Assembly (NCBI RefSeq): GCF_000321225.1
Contig: NW_004450302.1
Span: forward strand, 5,132,393-5,196,392
DNA from: Odobenus rosmarus divergens
Taxonomy: Eukaryota > Chordata > Mammalia > Carnivora > Odobenidae
DNA: 64,000 nt
Reading direction: 5' to 3'
The notes under the pieces were generated by a model. It was not told the DNA's origin, made no database searches, and saw only the letters and a program-made list of their open reading frames with translations. The translations under genes and the position numbers were made by a program. Shown here one piece after another: positions 11,635 to 22,530 of the stretch; positions within the stretch are counted from its first letter, which is position 1; the number at the start of each line of letters is the position of its first letter.

Positions 11635-13205
11635 AAGGATCAGACAAAGATAAGAAAGTCAAGAGACAAGGACAAATGGGGGGTGGGGAGGGGTTTACCT
11701 CTTTTAAATTATTAAAATCAGAAAAAAATAATCTAAATATGGAGTATATGCATAATGATTGCAAAAATTTATATCCTCGAACAAGAGAAGAGTTTTACAA
11801 TAATATAGTGATGGAGAAAATGAATGGAGTTACAGAAATGGACTATGTACTTATTTATTAACCCGAGATTAATTAAAGAACTCTGGAAAACAATTTTGTT
11901 AGTTTCACTACATTCCATTTAGTATTACACCTCAATTGCTATCACGAAACTGTATAGAAGAGAAGCCAGGGAACAAATATGTGCCTTGGAAATTTCATTT
12001 ACCATCTCTGAACCAAAAGGGATTCATGCAGGCCTAAGTCACTACAGACTTAAGGTAATACAGTAAAAACTTCTAATCTGGAATATTTTAGAGATAAATA
12101 TATCAATTTCTGCAAAAGGGAAAAGATACCAGTTTACAGTCTATTTCTTATTTTCAAAGTAGAAAGAAAACCAGAGTATCAGGATTTTGCTTTTAACCTA
12201 TTCATTATGCTTAATCTTCTGACTCAAAGAATGGAAGCTTTCAGAAAACACAAGATTTTAAAAGACCACAATTAATTCTAAGTACTCTGTGGCTTCTTAA
12301 CTCTACAAAAAAAGGAAAGTTTGGGACCACCAACTTCAAAAATGATATTATTCAATACTGGATTATGAAGTAGCAGAGTATACAAATTGCATTAAAAAGT
12401 ACTTCATTCTAGTTAAACACAAAGGAGCAGCATGAAGGAATTTTGGGAGGTGTAAACTGATTCTGGTAGTGATTATACAACTCCATGCTTTTGTCAAAGG
12501 TCAAAAAATTCATCATAAAGAGTGATTTTTACTGTATATAAATTTGGATATAAATTTAAACACTTAAAAATTCTTCTAACATTTTTTGCATCTCTACACT
12601 TCAATTTTGCCAAGGACTCAGTTTCGTAAAAGGAACTTTTCATTCATAATTTAATGTTAACTAAAGTTAAAGTGTAAATTTAAAAATGGGGTGTTCCTTA
12701 AGAACTAATCTTTAGCCCTCCTTGAGAAATACAAACTCATTCAACTGCTTCTAATACTTAACTTACACTTTAATGGTGGGAGTCTATGTCTAACTCAGAA
12801 AGTTTTTATTTATAACAAACTTTCAATCTCTCTTACTAGATAGACTGTGACCTCCATATAGGAAGAACTTATGTTTCCTTCAAAAAATACTTCAAACTTT
12901 CGAGGACATAATGGCAATCAATAAATTTAACACAAATTAATGCAAGGAATCCCACTCCATGTTCACAAAAATTGACAAAAAGGACCTTTTGAGGACACTG
13001 TAGTCTGTATTATAATTACACCAAAAGATACATAATAGATACATAAATTTCTTCAAGACCAGCATCTATTCCAAAGGCATGGGTTTTTAATAATACGGCT
13101 TTCAATCTCTGTAAGATCTTAAGTTATAAGAAAGGTACACCACAGCTGACGTTAAGTCAGAATCATGTAATTATTGCTCAAAGAGACTTCGGAGATCACC
13201 TAGAG

Positions 13206-13446
13206 CAGGAGTCGATACATTCTTTCATTCTTTCTGTAAAGGATCAGACGGTAAATTTTAAGTCTTTGTAAGCCATATGATCTCTGTTATAGACTACTTA
13301 ACTCTGCTGTTGTGTGCAAAAGCAACTACAGACAGTAAGTAAACAAATGAGAGTAGCTGTGTTCCAATAAAGCTTTATTCATACACATTCATACACGTAG
13401 ATGAGCTGGATTTGGACCCATAAGCCACAGTTTGCTCAACCCCTGA
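13206..13446 (+). mobile_element. Old hAT-type non-autonomous transposon
   Basis: Ends CAGGAGTCGATAC and TTTGCTCAACCCCTG are imperfect inverted repeats. The interior has TTCTGTAAAGGATCAGACGG and GTTCCAATAAAGCTTTATTC, a widespread mammalian element whose name I cannot confirm. Confidence 0.7.
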
Positions 13447-13570
13447 ACTTGAATCCAGCTCCTTCATTTTATACACAAAGAAACTAAGGCCAGGAGAGGT
13501 TAAGCTATTTGGCAAAGGTTACCAGATAAACAATGGAAAAGCCAAATGCAGTATTCTTTTCAAACCACGT
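13447..13570 (-). repeat. MIR fragment
   Basis: MIR core pattern reversed: AAGAAACTAAGGCCAGGAGA then GTTAAGCTATTTGGCAAAGG. Confidence 0.65.
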
Positions 13571-13749
13571 GTTGACTTCAACAACACAAACTCTAAAATG
13601 GTTACATTTCTCATAGAGCTAAAACAGAATATCCTGTGAAATCTCAGAAAAAAAATATTATATTTTCTTATTTAATTAAGGTCAACAGAATTTTAAAAAA
13701 ACTATCTAAGCCAGGAACTAACTACCTATCAATCTATACATCTATACAT

Positions 13750-13789
<40 letters not shown>
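13750..13789. repeat. (CA)n microsatellite
   Basis: Twenty uninterrupted CA units. Confidence 0.98.
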
Positions 13790-13791
<2 letters not shown>

Positions 13792-14072
13792 TGCTCCTTA
13801 TGTGTAATACTGTTCTTGGAATATGGCACGTGTTCAATAAAATGTGCTGTATGAATTTCAAAATACAAATTAAAGTGCAATTCAATTTGAGGGATATCCA
13901 TATACAAAGATGCTTTGATTTAAAACTTCCATGATCTCAAAGAATACATTCCTATTAATTACCTGAAAGTGTAGTAACTGTGTGCTACTGATCAGTTAGG
14001 GACATTTTAAAGGAATTTTCAATTAAATCATTTTTAAAACAGTATGATACTTCTTCAGATAAGCTATCATAC

Positions 14073-14194
14073 CTAGTAAATCTGCTCCTTCATCCACATC
14101 TCCAATTAGGCCTGAGCCAGCTGAAGACAGTTCTTCAAAGAGAGATTCTGTATTACGATCAAAAGCTTTGTTCTCTATGCCTTTGGTGGGAGTG
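14073..14194 (-). CDS. SPAG9: SPAG9 exon: conserved linker ([11 protein letters not shown])
   Basis: This exon reads [20 protein letters not shown] and [20 protein letters not shown] between a split Ser (AG|C) and a split Gly (G|GA). It is 122 nt long. The segment [11 protein letters not shown] is shared by SPAG9 and MAPK8IP3 and immediately precedes the leucine zipper. The acceptor is TTGCATAG (AG at 14195-14196) and the donor is GTATGATAG. It is acidic and predicted to be largely unstructured, with several Ser/Thr-Pro positions open to proline-directed kinases (inference). Confidence 0.96.
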
Positions 14195-14439
14195 CTATGC
14201 AACAGAAACAACACAACCAAATCAACAAATATCACAGACTTTTTCAACAGTGTAAAGTGAATACAATAGGCAAATAATTGTCCACCTGTAATTTACATTT
14301 AACACAAAGTGTAATTTTAAAAGGTATCTAAAAGGTTTCCTATGAATTTTCCATTAAACTCCACAGAAAGAACTGTTGAAGAAAATACAGAATGTTTATT
14401 TTTTGGTCATATCCCAGTAAACACAAACAATAAATGACA

Positions 14440-14690
14440 GCTAGCAGAGCACTACTCTGCCTTGTATCAGGCACTGTATAAGCACCTTACCTAGATTACC
14501 TTACTGAATCTTCACACCTACTCTACAAAGGAGGTGCTATTACCCCAATTTCACAGAATAGGAAACTAAAGAGATTAAGGAATTTGCCAAGATCATCCAG
14601 CAAATGAGAGAAAGAGGCAGAATTCAAACCCAGACAGTCAGGCTTCAGAATCCATGCTATTAGCTAACTACCGTGTTTTATGTTGCCTGG
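14440..14690 (-). repeat. MIR, nearly full length
   Basis: CAGGCACTGTATAAGCACC, then CCAATTTCACAGAATAGGAA, then AATTCAAACCCAGACAGTCA in the expected order. Confidence 0.8.
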
Positions 14691-14739
14691 ATATAAACTG
14701 GCATGGACATTTTATTTTTCTTTTAAAGACAATTATACT

Positions 14740-14952
14740 ATCTGTTAAAATTCAGAATACAAATACCCTCTGATCCAAAAATTCAATGCAAAAAAAAAAA
14801 TCCTACAAAAATCCTGTCATAAGAATGAAATTACGAATGTAAAAGGATGGTCAGGGCAGCATTCTTACAGTAGCTAAAAGTTGAAATGACCTCACTGATC
14901 ATTAATAGGTTGGAGAGAAGTTATGGATATACATTAAGAAGTTAAAGATTTT
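14740..14952 (+). mobile_element. Old L1-like fragment
   Basis: Decayed ORF2-end pattern (CTCTGATCCAAAAATTCAAT, GCATTCTTACAGTAGCTAAA). Further pieces appear between the next three SINEs up to about 15540. Confidence 0.5.
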
Positions 14953-15154
14953 TGGTGTGCCTGGGTGGCTCAGTCGTTAAGCATCTGCCTTTGGCTCAGG
15001 TCATGATCCCAGGGTTCTGGGATCAGGCCCCGCATCAGGCTTCCTGCTCCACGGGAAGCCTGCTTCTCCCTCTCCAGCTCCCCCTGCTTGTGTTCCCTCT
15101 CTCGCTGTGTCTCTCTCTGTCAAATAAATGAATAAAATCTTAAAAAAAAAAAAA
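14953..15154 (+). mobile_element. Can-SINE
   Basis: Target duplication AGTTAAAGATT before the head and after the A run. Confidence 0.94.
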
Positions 15155-15226
15155 AGTTAAAGATTGTTAACATCATAGTTAAAAACTAAAGAAATCCATT
15201 ATATGAAGGTATTTTTTAAAAAGCAA

Positions 15227-15424
15227 GGGGATGCCTGGGTGGTTCAGTGCGTTAAGCATCTGCCTTCAGCTCGGGTCATGGTCCCAGGGTCCTGGGATCA
15301 AGTCCCGTGTCGGGCTCCTTGCTCAGCAGGGAGCCTGCTTCTCCCTCTGCCTGCCTCAGCCCCTGCTTGTGCATTCACTCTCTCTCTCTCTCTCACACAA
15401 ATAAAATCTTAAAAAAAAAAAAAA
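15227..15424 (+). mobile_element. Can-SINE
   Basis: Head GGGGATGCCTGGGTGGTTCAG; CT tract interrupted by CACACA; A tail. Confidence 0.93.
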
Positions 15425-15542
15425 TAAGTAAACAATAAAAAGTACAAAACAGTGTATATAAGCCCTTTATAGCATGGGATATGCAAAGAAATGGGGAAAT
15501 GTGTATGTTTGTGCTTTTAATGTTATATTAATAGAAAAAAGT

Positions 15543-15732
15543 TGGGGTTCCTGGGTGGCGCAGTTAGTTAAGTGTCTGCCTCTTGGTTTTGGCTCAGGTC
15601 ATCTCAAGGTCATAGGATGGAGCCCCATGCTGAGCTCTGTGCTCAGTGTGGAGTCTGCTTAGGATTCTCTCTCCCTCTGTCCCTGCACCCCCTGCTCTAA
15701 AATAAATAAATAAATCTTAAAAAAAAAAAAAA
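15543..15732 (+). mobile_element. Can-SINE, older subfamily
   Basis: Has the extra TCTTGGTTTTGGCTCAGGTC block typical of older copies in this window. Confidence 0.92.
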
Positions 15733-16033
15733 GTCTGCACAGAATTTCCAGTTAAACTTGGTGGACTAAACATAGTCATTTACCACTCAATAGGACACAG
15801 GGACTAGAAAAAGAAACTGCAGCAGATGAAATGTGAACAAAATTCTGTAAGACAGAAGAAAACAGGCAAACAGCTGAAACTGATTTGACAGACCAGAAAA
15901 AGCTGAAACCTAAGCCACTAGGCTTTAGGGAAGAAATCAGTATGCTACCAGAACCTCTGAAAGGCCCAGGCATTGAAGGAACCAGCAATCTACAGAAAAA
16001 TGCATGCAAGGGAGAACATAAAACAGAAGGCTG

Positions 16034-16240
16034 GGGGCGCCTGGGTGGCTCAGTTGGTTAAGCGACAGGGCTTCGGCTCAGGTCATGATCCTGGAGTCCC
16101 AGGATCGAGTCCCGCATCCGGCCCCTTGCTAGGCAGGGAGTCTGCTTCTCCCTCTGACCCTCCCCCCCTCATATGCTCTCTCTCATTCTCTCTCTCAAAT
16201 AAAATAAATAAAATCTTTAAAAACAAACAAACAAACAAAA
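16034..16240 (+). mobile_element. Can-SINE
   Basis: Target duplication CAGAAGGCTGGG on both sides; the tail has become (AAAC)n. Confidence 0.95.
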
Positions 16241-16828
16241 ACCAGAAGGCTGGGATGAAAGACATCCCAAGAAGCAGTATGGGTGAGATCCAATCCTCCA
16301 GAACAGAGACCTCCCTCCCCACAGCATTGCTCCCTAAACAATGGAAGCCATGTTTACATGTTAAAAGCAGGAAACCAGAGAATCAGCATCAATTACTTAA
16401 GTACCAGCAAAAGCAAAATAGCCACGGAACACCAGACCTTTAAAGAAGGCCTTTATTATAAAATAAAGAGTCCAAAAACAAATGGACTAAGACAGAGGCA
16501 CTCAGAGCAAAAGGAAACAACGCAAGCAACAGAAAAAAAAACATAAAACAACTAATTTTTTTCAGACTAAACATTGCATCCATAAAAGAATAGCAGAATG
16601 TTATAAAAAGTAACCTTAAAAACTTTTAGAGGAAAAAAAAAATCAATGAGGGTTGAAAAATAAAGTTGAAGAAATCATCCCAAAATTAGGACAAAAAATA
16701 GAAGGGGGGAGGTAGAATTATGAGGGTTAGTCCAGGATGTTCAATATCCACCTAACAGATATTCCAGAAAGAGAGGAAGAGACAACAGTAAAGAGAAATA
16801 ACAAACTTTCTCACAACTGGGAGATACA

Positions 16829-17030
16829 GGGGCGCCTGGGTGGCTCAGTCATTAAGCGTCTGTCTTCAGCTCGGGTCATGATCCCAGGGTCCTGGGATCA
16901 AGCCCCGCATCGGGCTCCCCGCTCCGCGGGAAGCCTACTTCTCCCTCTCCCACTCCCCATGCTTGTGTTCCCTCTCTCGCTGTGTCTCTCTCTGTCAAAT
17001 TAATAAAATCTTTAAAAACAAAACAAAACA
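16829..17030 (+). mobile_element. Can-SINE, first of a tandem pair
   Basis: Its target duplication CAACTGGGAGATACA (16814-16828) has its partner only after the second SINE (17276-17290). Confidence 0.95.
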
Positions 17031-17275
17031 GGGCGCCTGGGTGGCTCAGTTGGTTAAGTGACTGCCTTCGGCTCAGGTCATGATCCTGGAGTCCCGGGAT
17101 CGAGTCCCACGTCGGGCTCCCTGCTCAGCAGGGAGTCTGCTTCTCCCTCTGACCCTCTCCCCTCTCATGCTCTCTATCTCATTCTCTCTCTCAAATGAAT
17201 AAATAAAAAAATCTTTAAAAAAAAAAACTTAAAAATAAATAAATAAATAAAAACAAAACAAAACAAAAACAAAAA
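17031..17275 (+). mobile_element. Can-SINE inserted in the tail of its neighbour
   Basis: A different subfamily (GGTTAAGTGACTGCC) from the first. Long tail of AAAT and AAAAC units. Confidence 0.94.
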
Positions 17276-17654
17276 CAACTGGGAGATACAAATTTCCAGA
17301 TGAAAGAACTTACCACATACAAGATACAAAAGAAGACCCCTACATCAAGCATACGATCAATGAATTTTTAAAGGGAAGGGGGCACATGAGGGATAAAGAG
17401 AAGATCCTAAAATCTTCCACAGAAAATAAACAAAAAAGCAAGAACCCAAATGACAATTCTCCAAACTCAACATGATAATGAAGTAATGTCCTCACAATTC
17501 TGAAGGAACACTTCTGATGACTTTCCAACCTAGAATTCTGTTAGCCAAACAATCAATCTTGTCTTCAAATGACATATGTCATATTCAAGTTCTCCAAAAA
17601 TTTACTTTCCATGCAGCCTTTGCCCAGAAAGCTAGTGAGAATATGTTCTGTCAA

Positions 17655-17871
17655 GGGGCACCTGGGTGGCTCAGTCGGTTGTGTGTCTAACTCCTGATTT
17701 TGGCTCAGGTCATGATCTCCGGGTTGTGAGATCAAGCCACATTATCAGGCTCTATGCTGGGCATGGAGTCTGCTTGAGATTCTCTCTCTCCCTCTCCCTC
17801 TGCCCCTCCCCCCACTTGCTTGCACTTGCTCGCACGCTCTCTCTCTCAAATAAGTCTCAAAAGAAAAAAAA
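17655..17871 (+). mobile_element. Can-SINE, older subfamily
   Basis: Target duplication GAATATGTTCTGTCAA versus GAATGTGTTCTGTCAA, one mismatch. Confidence 0.94.
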
Positions 17872-17914
17872 AGAATGTGTTCTGTCAAAACAAAGGCATA
17901 AATCAAGAAGCAAA

Positions 17915-18106
17915 GGGTGCCTGAGTGGCGCAGTGTTAAGCTTCTGATCTTGGTTTTGGCTCAGGTCATGATCTCACGGTCATGAGATCAAGCCCCACAC
18001 TGGGCTCTTGCTCAGCACGGAGTCTGAGATTCTCTCTCCCTCTCTCTCTGTCCCTCCCACTTGTGCTCTCTCTCTCTCTAAAATAAATAAATAAATATTT
18101 AAAAAA
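17915..18106 (+). mobile_element. Can-SINE
   Basis: Head GGGTGCCTGAGTGGCGCAGT; flanks share AAGAAGCA. Confidence 0.92.
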
Positions 18107-18844
18107 GAAGCACTAGCAGCAAGATGACCAGGGATCCAGGAACAGAAGATACAACAGAGGACAGAAGTGATGAGAATTCCCAGTGTGACAGTGAGGGCAA
18201 ATGCCAGGACCAGAGCCCACAACAACCTAGGCTGGAGAATGCAAATAGAAGACCCCAGGAGAGAGAGTGCCAGGAAACTTGCTTTATATTTGGCCATTTT
18301 GAGAGTGTTTACATTTATGATTTGCAAGGTATCTGTCCATGAACTAGCAATAGGTATGTAGAAACCTAAGCAAACAAAACAAAAATCGACCAGGTTTTAC
18401 TAATTCCAGAAAAACAAAGTTGCAAAAGATAGGAAATAAAATCACAGCATACTCTGTGGCTAAGCTGTGATCAGTATTTATATAGTCATAAGATTTAAAC
18501 AATGAATGTTAATGCAACAAGAACTGAGAATTATACTGAGATGACGTAAGGAAGGATGGTAGTTTAAGGAGCTGTATCCTTGTCATCCTCCACTATAAAG
18601 TCAACAGCTATATCACAGCGTTTCTAAAACCAGGGTTCCTCATTTGATCCACAGAATACAGAAAATGATTTGAGTGACTATTTTCTCAATTCTAGATGCA
18701 CAGGAGTGTAGCTAATTCATTATACCCAAAGGATGCCTTGGGGCATTAGGACTTAATTTTCTCGCAGAACCCCAATAAGGAAAAGAAGCATAAGGATGTG
18801 ATTTTAGATACCTGAAGAAAAGTAGCAAAAGAGAACTCAGATGT

Positions 18845-19270
18845 GGTGGCTGCCACCACCACCACATCCACAGTCACGCCGCAGCACGAGTCTCTGTGGA
18901 TGTGACTCGTGAAGGCCGCTCTAACGCAGTCAGTCAGGCGCTCAACAAGCAGGCAGGAGCCGAGTTTGACACTGACCTGCCCAGCAAGGTTTGCATCAAC
19001 TCCGAGTGCATCGTGGACACTCTGCTGGAGACCCTGGGGCAAACAGCGAAGGCTGTTTCCTACCTCAGCCCCAAGGAGTCAGGGCCTGGACCCCTGGGCC
19101 CAAGATGGACCAAAGGGGGCAATACGCTGATCCTCTCCTGCCTTCCAGACAGACCTGGGGCCTGGCAGTCCTGATCAGCGATGGGAGTTCCTGCAGAGAC
19201 CCTTATTTAGCCTGCTGGCCCTCCCCAGCTTTCCTGCAATAAAGTTGAGCCACTTTTGTTGAGAAAAAAA
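18845..19270 (+). pseudogene. ATOX1: ATOX1 processed pseudogene
   Basis: A retrocopy of the copper chaperone ATOX1 mRNA, intronless and antisense to SPAG9. The readable frame after 18896 is VDVTREGRSNAVSQALNKQA, GAEFDTDLPSKVCINSECIV and DTLLETLGQTAKAVSYL, clearly the 68-residue ATOX1 fold. It is dead: the start is ACG (18876-18878), a base is missing in the Phe codon before SVD, one Lys of the PNKKV loop is lost, the stop is lost (it reads on past VSYL), and both cysteines of the MTCxxC copper site are Arg (CGT 18908-18910, CGC 18917-18919). A 3' UTR with AATAAA (19238-19243) and a short A-rich tail follow. The many changes suggest an old insertion. Confidence 0.88.
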
Positions 19271-19535
19271 GAATGAAGAAGTGAGAGACACTGCCTCTTG
19301 AGAGTGGGAATGAGGGGTGGGTAAGGGCAAGGGACTACTACTATCCTTCATATTTTGTATTATTACCTTTGACCTTAATATTACGCATGCATTAGTCTAA
19401 TAAAATTTTTTTTTTAATTTTTAAAGAGGTTCAGAATGGCAAACTGAAACTGCTAATAAGTAGCTGCATCTCCTTACTTAGGCTTAGGAGAGGACAAATA
19501 AAAAGCAAATTTCACTTTTTACACTCTGCATTACC

Positions 19536-19717
19536 TTTTTTTTTTTTTTTTAAGAGAGAATGCATGTGCAAGTGGTGGGACAGGGGGAGAGGGAGAGAGA
19601 GAATCCCAAGCAGGCTCCACGCCCAGCATGGAGACCAGCCCAGGGCTCGATCTCAGGACTCTGAGATCATGAAATCAAAAGTCAGACACTTAACTGACTG
19701 TGCCACCCAGGAGCCCC
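19536..19717 (-). mobile_element. Can-SINE
   Basis: T run then GAGAGAATGCATGTGCAAG; head TGCCACCCAGGAGCCCC. Flanks share CTGCATT. Confidence 0.9.
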
Positions 19718-19744
19718 TGCATTGTTTATATTTTTAAATAAACA

Positions 19745-19925
19745 ATAAAAAAAAATTTTTCACAGGGCATGGCCTTTGAAATCAAAGTCCTAGAGTAAAT
19801 GCCAGCTCCACATGCTAACTAGGTCATCCTTGACAAGTTACTACACATTTCTGAGCTTCCTTATCTGTAAAATGGGGATGAAGATGTTGACTTCATAAAG
19901 TTGTAACTAAAATTATATTAAATGA
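19745..19925 (+). repeat. MIR
   Basis: GACAAGTTACTACACATTTC and TTATCTGTAAAATGGGGATG are the MIR core in direct orientation. Confidence 0.8.
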
Positions 19926-20130
19926 TGATGATGACAATACTACCTAACATTTATTAAATTGGGCCCTTTGCCAATGATTTAATATACACTGATTCATTTA
20001 CTCATAATCATCTAAGGTATTATCATAATTCCTTTTTATGGAGAAAATATACTTCAGATTCAAATCCAAGGCAGTATTTGAACCCACATAGTTTTACTCT
20101 AGGTTCATGCTTTTAACCACGACTGTAGTG
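19926..20130 (-). repeat. MIR, opposed to the previous one
   Basis: CTAACATTTATTAAATTGGG through TATTTGAACCCACATAG in reverse orientation, giving a back-to-back MIR pair. Confidence 0.7.
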
Positions 20131-20353
20131 ATCAATAAACGGAGTATATTTTTATGGCCATTATTATTAAAGGATAAATGTTACGGAAGAAATTAAAAGA
20201 AAGGCAGTAGCTCCTTTATGAAATTCCTGAACATCCATATGCTTTGGATTACCTTGATTAAGATGATACATAACAATTCTCTTCCCACCACTAAACAGCC
20301 TCCCCATGTAAAATGAGACTAATTTCTTCCAATAATGGGATCATTACAGTTTG

Positions 20354-20455
20354 GGGGCTTTTTTGAGTAGGCTCCACACCCAACATGGGGTGGAGAACTT
20401 ACAACCCTGAGATCAAGAGTCATCTGGTCTACTGACTGAGCCAGCCAGGCATCCT
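20354..20455 (-). mobile_element. Short tRNA-like Can-SINE
   Basis: GCTCCACACCCAACATGGGG to GAGCCAGCCAGGCATCC. Flanks ATCATTACAGTTT and ATCACTACAGTTT. Confidence 0.85.
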
Positions 20456-20825
20456 GAAATCACTACAGTTTTGAAGTGAGTATATATGTTTCTTCCTGAT
20501 CTGGGGGAAAGGAACAAAGTTTGCTCAAATTGTTACTTCCCCTACTCTTGTTTCTATGTTTCCTCAAATTGCAGAAAGTATTGGTTACACCTTCACTGTC
20601 TTCCATATGCTCCTAATCCCTGAGGCTGCAAAGGCAGCATTTCACAAAACATTTCAACCACATACTATGTCCAGTTTCAAAAATGGAAACTAGAATATAA
20701 TACTAACATTTCTTCAGCAAAACATTTGAATGACCTTTTTCCTGGCAAGAGACCAGAGAATAATAGTATGCTTCTGGGACAGGGGAAAGGAAGGATAAAA
20801 TGTCTTCATTTGACATTGACAGTAC

Positions 20826-20925
20826 CTTGAGCCTTTATATCCACTGAGATCTTTGTCCATATCCAACTCAGGAGTGGATTCAATGATTGCTTGAACTTCT
20901 GACTTCTCTTCGTTTTCAGCAGAGC
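20826..20925 (-). CDS. SPAG9: SPAG9 exon: linker with IIESTPELDMD
   Basis: One hundred bases reading SAENEEKSEVQAIIESTPEL then DMDKDLSGYKGS between split Gly and Ser codons. STPELDM is the motif shared with JIP3 in the Ser/Thr-rich region between the JNK docking segment and the zipper. The acceptor is CCTAAG (20926-20927), with the tract TTTTCCTAAG; the donor is GTACTGTC. Codon third positions are AT-rich (11/32 G or C), in contrast with the zipper exon. Confidence 0.96.
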
Positions 20926-21645
20926 CTTAGGAAAAGGACAAGATGACATAAATAATGCATATATCACATACTGCCCCTAATAGGAAAATCCTGTTGCTTC
21001 AATGGTTGTAAATACATCATTTGATCATAAAAAATTTTAAGGAGTGAATTCTAGGAAACATAGGGTTAGACAATTCATCATATATTCAATCAACGTGAAT
21101 ATCAGAAACTGATAAATAACCAAAGTTTTTATTTGTATTTCTTGAGACACAGTCTGTTGTATCCCAGGGCAGAACTCCCTGTTTGTTTGTTTTTTATAAA
21201 TCAAGGGGTTGGGGCGCCTGGGTGGCTCAGTCATTAAGCGTCTGCCTTCAGCTCAGGTCGTGATCCTAGGGTCCTGGGATTGAGCCCCGCATTGGGCTCT
21301 CTGCTCGGCGGGAAGCCTGCTTCTCCCTCTCCCACTCCCCCTGCTTGTGTTCCCTCTCTCGCTGTCTCTCTCTGTCAAATAAATAAATAAAATCTTAAAA
21401 AAAAAAAAAATTAAGGGGTGAAATACAGAGAAATTAAAGATGAAGACTATTCTCCTGCCTTTCAGGCTCTCCAATACTACAGCTCCCCAAATCTGTCTCT
21501 CCAAAACTTTATTTGATCATCACCCCTTTTAAGCTTACTTATAATTGAGTATGATTTTATAAATCTAAAGCAGTAACACCCCTAAGATGTATCTTTTCAA
21601 ACCCACATGATCTTTACCAGAAAGTAAAGAACTAGGGCCGCTTAC
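20926..21645 (-). other. SPAG9 short intron with one SINE
   Basis: A 720-bp intron; about 200 bp of it is the SINE at 21211-21410. Confidence 0.85.
21211..21410 (+). mobile_element. Can-SINE
   Basis: Full-length recent-type copy; flanks TCAAGGGGTTG and TTAAGGGGTGA are similar. Confidence 0.94.
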
Positions 21646-21853
21646 CTGTTGATACATTTCTAGTTTCTTGGGCTACCTGTACTTCAATATGCTTGCTTAT
21701 CTCTGATTTATTTGGTGTATCTGCAACCTTCACAAATCCTTCATTATCTTCCTTTAAGGGAGTATCAGTAGGAAGTGTGGCCACATCTGACGCAGCTGTT
21801 GATGCTGGAGTAGTAGCTTTAGATCCTCCTTGGCTAACATCAGAAAGTTCATC
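21646..21853 (-). CDS. SPAG9: SPAG9 exon: Ser/Thr-rich linker (DELSDVSQGG)
   Basis: The longest exon here (208 nt) reads DELSDVSQGGSKATTPASTA, ASDVATLPTDTPLKEDNEGF, VKVADTPNKSEISKHIEVQV and AQETRNVST, then G of a Gly. It enters in phase 0, so it can follow either the 27701-27742 microexon or the 39103-39253 exon directly. The region has many Ser/Thr-Pro sites and is thought to be a flexible phospho-regulated spacer (inference). The acceptor is TTTATTTGTAG (AG at 21854-21855). A SINE lies about 20 bases upstream of this acceptor. The donor is GTAAGCGGCC. Confidence 0.97.
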
Positions 21854-21875
21854 CTACAAATAAAAAGAATTATTG

Positions 21876-22013
21876 GGGGGGTGCACCTGGTTGGCTTAGT
21901 TGGTTAAGTGTCCAACTCTTGATCTCAGCTCAGGTCTTGATCTCAGGGTTGTGAGTTCAAGCCCTATATTGGGCTCTACCCTGGGCATAGAGCTTACTTT
22001 AAAAAAAAAAAAA
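21876..22013 (+). mobile_element. Short Can-SINE beside a SPAG9 acceptor
   Basis: Head GGTGCACCTGGTTGGCTTAG, no CT tract, A tail. GAATTAT flanks it on both sides; on the minus strand this is part of the pyrimidine tract of exon 21646-21853. Confidence 0.9.
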
Positions 22014-22119
22014 GGAATTATGGGAAAATCTTTAAATGATTAATTTATTTTAAGCCATTTTCTTAAATGGGTAAAGAAAAAAACATTCAGAGAGAAAATT
22101 CTATTAAAAAACAGTATAG

Positions 22120-22322
22120 AGGCACCTGGGTGGCTCAGTTAGTTTAGCATCTGCCTTTAGCTCAGGTCATGATCTCAGGGTCTTTGGATAGAGCCCCAAG
22201 TTGGGCTCCCTGCTCAGCGAGGAATCTGCTTCTCCCTATCCCTCTGCCCCTCCACCCCCACTCATGCCCACGCTCACTGTCTTTCTCTCAAATAAATACA
22301 ATCTTAAAAAACAAAAACAAAA
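22120..22322 (+). mobile_element. Can-SINE
   Basis: Head GGCACCTGGGTGGCTCAGTT; tail AATACAATCTTAAAAAACAA. Confidence 0.92.
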
Positions 22323-22404
22323 AATACAGCAGTGGAATAACAAGATGCTGAATCTCAGGAGAGATTCAGAGTATTGTACACAGTATGCTTAAAACTTCCT
22401 GCAT

Positions 22405-22530
22405 CCAGATCATCTGAAATACTGTTAAAAGGGCAGATTATAACTCCAACTCCAAGCTTTAGGCAGTGAGACCAAGTAATATGCATTTTAAAAAGCAAGA
22501 CAGGTGATTTATATACTCATTAAGAATTGA
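22405..22530 (+). mobile_element. MER5A-like hAT relic
   Basis: CATCTGAAATACTGTTAAAA and AGTAATATGCATTTTAAAAA follow the MER5A layout loosely. No clear ends. Confidence 0.45.

Larger units (their letters stand above)
7768..14072 (-). other. SPAG9 intron of 6.3 kb
   Basis: Long repeat-poor stretches (7768-10140, 10340-11420, 11650-13200) look single-copy. Recognised inside: an L2 scrap (10150-10330), one SINE (11437-11634), an old hAT element (13206-13446), MIR (13447-13570) and a CA tract (13750-13789). Confidence 0.8.
16241..18560 (+). mobile_element. Decayed LINE (L1M or HAL1-like), split by SINEs
   Basis: Low-complexity A-rich sequence with phrases such as GACTTTCCAACCTAGAATTC and CCAAACAATCAATCTTGTCT, which recall L1/HAL1 ORF1-to-3' regions. 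Interrupted at 16829-17275, 17655-17871 and 17915-18106. Family assignment is uncertain. Confidence 0.45.
14195..20825 (-). other. SPAG9 intron of 6.6 kb, SINE-dense
   Basis: Carries MIR, ten SINE-type insertions clustered in 14953-20455, a decayed LINE from about 16241 to 18560, the ATOX1 pseudogene and a head-on MIR pair. 18560-18840 and 20460-20825 show nothing else. Confidence 0.8.

Noticed and set aside
13750..13789. CA tract as a CRISPR-like or regulatory array
   Set aside because: A simple dinucleotide microsatellite; there are no spacers.
15973..16443. 156-codon frame containing GAWVAQLVKR
   Set aside because: This peptide recurs in many frames here because it is a translated Can-SINE head.
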